Under the pieces are notes generated by a model. The model saw only the letters and a program-made list of their open reading frames with translations. It did not search any database and was not told the DNA's origin. A program made the translations under genes and the position numbers. This document shows, one piece after another, positions 20,001 through 22,257 of a stretch of 22,257 bases of DNA; within the stretch, counting starts at the first letter, position 1; each line of letters opens with the position of its first letter. Source of the DNA: Phallusia fumigata (taxonomy: Eukaryota > Chordata > Ascidiacea > Phlebobranchia > Ascidiidae); NCBI GenBank assembly GCA_008931825.1, contig QXVZ01017045.1, forward strand, positions 1 through 22,257, written 5' to 3'.

Positions 20001-22094
20001 ATGCATACAAAACAGACATATATTACATTTGTATTGAATCCATTTGTAGGGTTAAATCCCCCAATTGCAGCAAACAATGACTCTCCACAGTAGGTTAAAG
20101 TATGTCCAGCCAACGGTGGAACAGAATGAGGTACAGCAATATGTTTCCAGTCTGAAAAAAACTATTGATTACCAGTCTACCCCACACAAAGAAGAAAACA
20201 TTTGGCACTCAGTGGCCACTCACCACAATGTGTTGGGTTGCTGAGGTCAAGCTGCCACAATTCATTTGACACAGACATGTTAAAAGTGAAACCTCCATAG
20301 ACGAATATGGATTTGCCATAAGCAGCTGCAGCATGGAGATATCTGCCTGAAGGCCATTGGGCAGTACCTTGGGGAATTTTGTGCCATTCTTTGCTTGATG
20401 TGGCATATCTGAATAAAATAATGATTACTGCACCTTTAAACAAATCAGCATTGTTATGAACAGATTAGAATATTGAACAAGTTAATTCAATAAAACTCCA
20501 TTTCAAGTCCTTTCTGATTAGTGCACAAATCAATCTGTATTTGTTAAGTCTTTGTCGACCCAGTTGTGTCAAAATTGCCCAGGCTAATCAATGGGCCCAA
20601 TCCCCAAAAGCAAGCAACGAAACGCATTTAGGAAACAGTAGCTTAATTAAAAACCAAACTTGTTACATTTTATTGAAAACATTTCGACAACCATGTATTA
20701 GAAACACATAAAACACATTTTAGTTTCAACTTTTTAACAAAAGCTACCTGAACAAATCAGCAACTGATCCATTGTCAGTCCTTCCACCAAACAGCCACAA
20801 ATCAGAATCCACTGCCAAAAGTGAGTGACCATAAATGGGATATGGAAGATTGTTTGCATCTGAGTTTCTGGTCATTTTGTGGGACAAATCATGTAAAATA
20901 GGATCCCATTCCAACATCCAGTAACTTGCTTGGTGAATTTTGCTGACTGGCAAATTACAGCCAGGACCAGTAAAGTCTGCTGAGCAGTGACATAGACCCT
21001 GGAATTAAAAATAAACTTATGAACACAAGATCCATACCCAAAGAGTAGCTTACATAACTTGTTTCTGGCAGTTATGTTTTCAATTAAACCAGATAAACAT
21101 TTAGGACAGGGCTATCAGACTTGTGTTGGTTANAGCAGTGACATAGACCCTGGAATTAAAAATAAACTTATGAACACAAGATCCATACCCAAAGAGTAGC
21201 TTACATAACTTGTTTCTGGCAGTTATGTTTTCAATTAAACCAGATAAACATTTAGGACAGGGCTATCAGACTTGTGTTGGTTATTTATAGGGATGAAAAG
21301 TCCCAAAAATTCATGCAAAGATTTATAGATTTAATAGTGCAGCAAACCTACTAAACATCACAAATAAATGTGAACAAATCAAGGGTTAGGTAAGTGGAAG
21401 TTATAACAAGAAATCATAAAATGTATTGGGTACTTAAATGTATTTTTTTGGAGGGGTACAATCAGAATCAATCACAATTCATAAAGAATGGATACATGAG
21501 TAACAATCTACTGCTAATTTACATACATGATTTACGTAAAGCCTTGCAAATTAACTATTGGCCATTTTGGCCCAAAAAAGAAATACCATTGGGGACACAT
21601 AAAGATTTAGGTTCAAAAAAAGTTTTTACCAAACTTGGCAGTATATCGCTTCGAATCATTTTACCTCTATGCTGAACAGTAATATAATTAGCTTTTAAAC
21701 TCCTTTTTAAATTTGAGCATACGTTTTTACATAATCCATTGCCCAATTTAAACGAGCAATTGTTAGGGCATAGAGATGTCACTTGTGGATGTCTGCATTG
21801 ATGCTTTGAATTATTTGCATTGGAACAGGGTAAGAACTTGGTGAAGGAAGCGTTGAAACCCAGTGAGGTCAGGTTTTGTCTGGAAGCCTCATATACAACA
21901 GTAAGAAGGCCTGAACAAAAAAGTTCACAATTTTTTAGGACTGTCACAAAGTACGACCTTTTGAAACCAAAAACACTCTTACCTGATTCAGCAAACAGTG
22001 TTGCAGAATCTTTCCAGGTATTTCCACAGAGAGAAGCAAGCTTTGTGGATTTAAAGGAATCAGGTAAACCATCATAGACAAAAACCTTTTCAGT
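7065..22094 (-). CDS. MEGF8: MEGF8 (multiple EGF-like domains 8), C-terminal half, 25 exons
   Basis: Single-pass receptor that in vertebrates works with MOSMO and the E3 ligase MGRN1 to clear Smoothened, damping Hedgehog signalling, and affects left-right patterning. Exons: 22094-21983, 21910-21723, 20998-20748, 20408-20224, 20151-20027, 19608-19311, 18747-18622, 18277-18141, 17762-17676, 17433-17243, 16936-16803, 16460-16283, 14707-14398, 14259-14037, 13775-13646, 13573-13456, 13057-12884, 12563-12315, 11978-11764, 11228-11181, 11008-10951, 10817-10545, 8995-8838, 8511-8287, 8010-7065. All phases join; the total of 5139 nt is 1713 codons with stop. Order matches human MEGF8 from the second CUB domain onward. 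The first CUB, first kelch propeller and start codon lie off the right edge. Extra exon copies beside N bases are artefacts. Attractin is the related alternative, but the PSI/EGF/LE layout and transmembrane sequence are those of MEGF8. Confidence 0.93.
8287..8511 (-). CDS. MEGF8: MEGF8: cytoplasmic exon with MASRPF motif
   Basis: Joined in phase 2 to the transmembrane exon, it makes MASRPFSCAYVYIDRSPLST across the splice. MASRPFA is the tail motif shared by MEGF8, attractin and attractin-like 1 and linked in vertebrates to MGRN1 binding; here A is replaced by S after the F. The rest is Ser/Thr/Arg-rich and probably disordered (e.g. GSRYSTTGDQSVRSRT, LTPSSTPLLSSRPS). Acceptor TCTTCAG is good, donor GTGAAC is weak but phase-consistent. 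Confidence 0.88.
8683..8861. repeat. 89-nt direct duplication flanking N at 8772 (artefact, two allelic differences)
   Basis: Copies 8683-8771 and 8773-8861 differ at two visible sites (t8689 versus g8779, a8720 versus g8810), both in the intron after the transmembrane exon. Two single-base differences in 89 nt are what two haplotypes would show. Confidence 0.85.
8838..8995 (-). CDS. MEGF8: MEGF8: transmembrane helix exon
   Basis: This exon begins DQTR, then IDLFVFFSVFFSCFFLFL and CIVVWKIKQAVDTQQARL, ending HHMQLQHMA in phase 2. About 25 hydrophobic residues are followed by basic residues, giving a type I single-pass topology. The core is essentially identical to the human MEGF8 helix as I remember it, and KIKQ matches the attractin-family start of the tail. 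A truncated copy (10270-10148) precedes the N at 10147, and a 24-nt piece of the exon end (8771-8748) sits beyond the N at 8772; both are artefacts. Confidence 0.93.
8873..11375. repeat. 1.2-1.3 kb duplication flanking N at 10147 (two haplotypes placed in tandem)
   Basis: Copy 8873-10146 (1274 nt) and copy 10148-11375 (1228 nt) contain the same four MEGF8 exons. Exons and most introns are nearly identical, but the intron between the 273-nt exon and the transmembrane exon is largely different in its middle (320 nt versus 274 nt). The copies also differ by R versus H in the protein and by a silent C/T (9457 region). The transmembrane exon is cut off in the upper copy at 10148. Confidence 0.87.
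9669..9690. repeat. Intronic 7-bp hairpin (also at 10898-10919 in the allelic copy)
   Basis: CCCACGA (9669-9675) and TCGTGGG (9684-9690) form a perfect stem with an 8-nt loop, in the intron between MEGF8 exons 9779-9722 and 9588-9316. It is kept in both haplotype copies. Function unknown. Confidence 0.4.
10545..11978 (-). CDS. MEGF8: MEGF8: juxtamembrane ectodomain (4 exons)
   Basis: Exons 11978-11764, 11228-11181, 11008-10951 and 10817-10545; the last three have second copies at 9999-9952, 9779-9722 and 9588-9316. Motifs: ELPPGQTLLFALHPKYTNVD, IRLLIDVTKGELDVFIADS, SNPLTGDHVVEK, AITIRGVKNRLVISSPHAGH, LQVTKFYVILMA and GRLLFRQ. Human MEGF8 has GRTVLFGVQPKFTNVDIRL, VVRGVRDRLVITYPHEHH and GLLFFRQ in the same places. 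The 48-nt exon start at 11228 was preferred to a longer in-frame option (11339) because FNISSNPLTGDHV then aligns with human FVVRVAPDTGVHTV. Two RXKR sequences (RNKRS, RGKRS) are possible convertase sites. The two allelic copies differ by one residue (R/H) before RGKR. Confidence 0.82.
11434..11656 (+). mobile_element. hAT-like MITE, copy 2 (about 223 bp) in a MEGF8 intron
   Basis: Starts CTAGTGGTTCCC and ends GGTAACCACTGG. Shared internal blocks with the inverted copy 1 include CCGGG(G)A(G)GA, TTAAGTTA/TTAAGTTAATCATTATA and CTTGTCTAGTGG/CTTATCTAGTAGG. It is non-autonomous and sits in the intron between exons 11978-11764 and 11228-11181. Divergence between the copies suggests neither is recent. 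Confidence 0.68.
12315..14259 (-). CDS. MEGF8: MEGF8: EGF and laminin-EGF modules (5 exons)
   Basis: Exons 14259-14037 (identical extra copy 15400-15178), 13775-13646, 13573-13456, 13057-12884 and 12563-12315. The first reads WWYMKCPPEDECKNGHHDC, VDTALGYKCACLTGYK and CLPVCSQ, a near match to human FLSCPPEDECANGHHDC. Then CVHGQCVRPDVCECDFAFTG, CNCNGLSNC, NTCLECVNNTLGAHCQLC and VGFVGDPEA, ICNGRSSEC, CLNCSGNSEGDFCEICMDGY, and LDNKCRPCACNGHGDTC, NQCMEGFEGDPTDGGQC. For the last exon the acceptor at 12564 was preferred because GYFM|LDNKC aligns with human GYFLLDGKC; an in-frame acceptor 63 nt upstream would add 21 residues. Confidence 0.87.
13729..16009. repeat. 1140-nt direct duplication flanking N at 14869 (assembly artefact)
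   Basis: Copies 13729-14868 and 14870-16009 have the same length and I found no difference between them. They contain MEGF8 exons 14707-14398 and 14259-14037 (second copies 15848-15539 and 15400-15178) and the start of exon 13775-13646 (fragment 14916-14870). A genuine tandem duplication would leave a truncated exon mid-gene. Confidence 0.88.
14398..17762 (-). CDS. MEGF8: MEGF8: PSI-type cysteine-rich modules (5 exons)
   Basis: Exons 17762-17676, 17433-17243, 16936-16803, 16460-16283 and 14707-14398 (identical extra copy at 15848-15539). Motifs: NKCDCEFLRAGCLLC, CNLLNNYSS, LLCSQIKDCETC, YCKWCDSKCVQDSLPC, TGCQSCSASTCEQCLDQPANC, CPASCDSFLSCKTC, ESCLWSATYRKCISP, LRCADGSCGF and YCSECIRLRECGWFG. 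This follows the human order (CKWCTNCPEGAC, DCEQC, LPNCTSCLD, HCVWSSSLQQCLSP, LRCMAGGCG, QCALCLRRPHCGWC). PSI modules are small disulphide-rich spacers. The last carries CGWFG where human has CGWC, so one half-cystine seems to be lost there. Exon 17433-17243 is supported by phase and cysteine pattern only. Confidence 0.8.
16283..17242 (-). other. MEGF8 introns between PSI exons
   Basis: Introns 17242-16937 (306 nt) and 16802-16461 (342 nt) surround the exon 16936-16803. The second holds the 172-bp insertion with its 13-bp duplication close to the splice acceptor of exon 16460-16283; the first shows nothing recognisable. Confidence 0.65.
16465..16662. mobile_element. 172-bp insertion with 13-bp target-site duplication
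   Basis: GAACGAAGATTAA occurs at 16465-16477 and again at 16650-16662, flanking 172 bp (16478-16649). The insert contains CTGAGGA (16503-16509), an imperfect hairpin (16511-16530), GAAACGTCGG, a second TCGAAACGTCG (16594-16604), two related CCTA(A)CATAAATTC blocks (about 16568 and 16609), and a perfect GTTGCC-TGGT-GGCAAC hairpin (16623-16638). It is intronic in MEGF8. The long target duplication and partly repeated interior suggest a non-autonomous retroelement. Confidence 0.6.
18141..20998 (-). CDS. MEGF8: MEGF8: EGF end plus second kelch beta-propeller (6 exons)
   Basis: Exons 20998-20748, 20408-20224, 20151-20027, 19608-19311, 18747-18622 and 18277-18141. They start with GLCHCSADFTGPGC, then give about six kelch blades with a diglycine after hydrophobic residues: LWLFGGRTDNG, SIFVYGGFTF, LFAAIGGFNPTNGFN, LLYIYGGLAY, GFLVMGGLTNNN and AAYYVFGGNRDG. 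Paired motifs include GRYLHAAAAYG, LAGHTL, FGHSTIYDQETN and RYFHSAVYY. The GGF-PTNGFN and FGHS-IY-ET blocks align with human MEGF8 kelch set 2 (GGYSPENGFN, YGHSAVYHEATD). Exon 18747-18622 lies in a frame with few long open stretches and was found by phase and by its NDAWLFRFD and LWTNLG kelch motif. The propeller is extracellular and probably a ligand or partner surface. Confidence 0.87.
18899..19131 (-). mobile_element. hAT-like MITE, copy 1 (about 233 bp) in a MEGF8 intron
   Basis: The element is bounded by CCAGTGGTTCCC at 18899 and its inverse GGGAACCACTGG ending at 19130. CAGTGGTTCCCAA is the classic hAT-type terminal inverted repeat. It has no coding capacity. A second inverse terminal sequence occurs internally (19006-19018). 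It lies in the intron between exons 19608-19311 and 18747-18622. It is similar along its length, in opposite orientation, to the element at 11434-11656. I did not find a clear 8-bp target duplication. Confidence 0.7.
19609..20026 (-). other. MEGF8 kelch-region intron (418 nt)
   Basis: GT-AG intron between exons 20151-20027 and 19608-19311; AT-rich with nothing recognised. The neighbouring introns 20747-20409 (339 nt), 18621-18278 (344 nt) and 18140-17763 (378 nt) are similar and also hold nothing I can name. Confidence 0.65.
20983..21283. repeat. 150-nt direct duplication flanking N at 21133 (assembly artefact)
   Basis: Copies 20983-21132 and 21134-21283 are the same 150 nt. They cover the acceptor and first 16 nt of the EGF/kelch exon 20998-20748; the fragment 21149-21134 is redundant. 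Confidence 0.88.
20999..21722 (-). other. MEGF8 intron before the EGF/kelch exon (724 nt as assembled)
   Basis: Includes the 150-nt duplication around N at 21133, so the true intron is about 573 nt. AT-rich; no exon was found, and the EGF module joins directly across it (GNGLCKN to GLCHCS) in phase 0. Confidence 0.65.
21723..22094 (-). CDS. MEGF8: MEGF8: end of CUB domain and start of EGF module (2 exons)
   Basis: Exon 22094-21983 reads TEKVFVYDGLPDSFKSTKLA, then LCGNTWKDSATLFAES. Exon 21910-21723 continues GLLTVVYEASRQN, SLGFNASFTKF and then SLCPNNCSFKLGNGLC. The yDG...CG...SGLLTVVYEA...GFNAS pattern is the second half of a CUB fold and aligns with human CUB2 (FCGQ...SGLLVLHWEA...WGFNAS). 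The splice at ESG is phase 1. The EGF that follows is completed by the next exon (GLCHCSADFTGPGC). Sequence right of 22094 is intron, and the first CUB strand is outside the window. Confidence 0.88.
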
Positions 22095-22257
22095 CTGAAT
22101 AAAACAGAAATGTGAAATATCTAAAAAAAATGACAAAAAAACAAAGAAGGGCTGTGATTCCTGATGGCAATATTCTATAATTATGGCAAACATTCACATT
22201 ACTACTATACATTGCTTCACTAACAATTGTTATGTTACTTCTTGCATTATAACTGAG
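22095..22257 (-). other. MEGF8 intron, right edge
   Basis: Sequence upstream of the CUB exon, with a polypyrimidine tract (TTTCTGTTTTATTCAG on the minus strand). The preceding exon lies outside the window. Confidence 0.65.

Noticed and set aside
1..22257. tRNA, rRNA, CRISPR or prokaryotic operon features
   Set aside because: Nothing with the necessary structure was seen; the window is spliced eukaryotic sequence.

Overview
The window is animal nuclear DNA. It holds two large multi-exon genes for extracellular-matrix and cell-surface proteins, both on the minus strand, with short GT-AG introns and AT-rich non-coding sequence. Compact introns, high allelic divergence and chordate-like exon sequences fit a tunicate (ascidian), but that is inference; I am confident only of Metazoa and fairly confident of an invertebrate chordate.

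Gene 1 (5876 down to 1, leaving the window) is the N-terminal part of a laminin beta subunit: signal peptide, laminin N-terminal (LamN) domain, a run of laminin-type EGF repeats, and the start of domain IV type B. I place 13 exons with consistent splice phases, 619 codons so far.

Gene 2 (22094 down to 7065, with its 5' half outside) is a MEGF8 orthologue: the second CUB domain, EGF, second kelch propeller, PSI-type cysteine modules, a DECxNG-type EGF, laminin-EGF modules, a juxtamembrane ectodomain, a transmembrane helix and a long cytoplasmic tail with a MASRPF motif. Counted once each, 25 exons give 5139 nt, exactly 1713 codons including the stop. MEGF8 and laminin beta are tail-to-head, about 1.2 kb apart (5877-7064), with no convincing gene between.

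The main trap is that each of the six single N bases (558, 1345, 8772, 10147, 14869, 21133) is flanked by two copies of the same sequence (89 nt to about 1.27 kb). These look like unmerged contig overlaps or both haplotypes placed in tandem, not biological duplications. They repeat parts of two laminin exons and of at least seven MEGF8 exons and must be collapsed before either protein is modelled. The pair around 10147 appears to be two diverged alleles.

Mobile DNA is modest and intronic: two hAT-like MITEs of one family, a 172-bp element with a 13-bp target-site duplication and a decayed hammerhead-like core, a 37-nt exact dispersed repeat and a strong intronic hairpin. I see no wholly new gene system. 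The most interesting biology is the MEGF8 membrane and tail region: a transmembrane helix nearly identical to the human one, MASRPF, a conserved C-terminal block and candidate furin sites.
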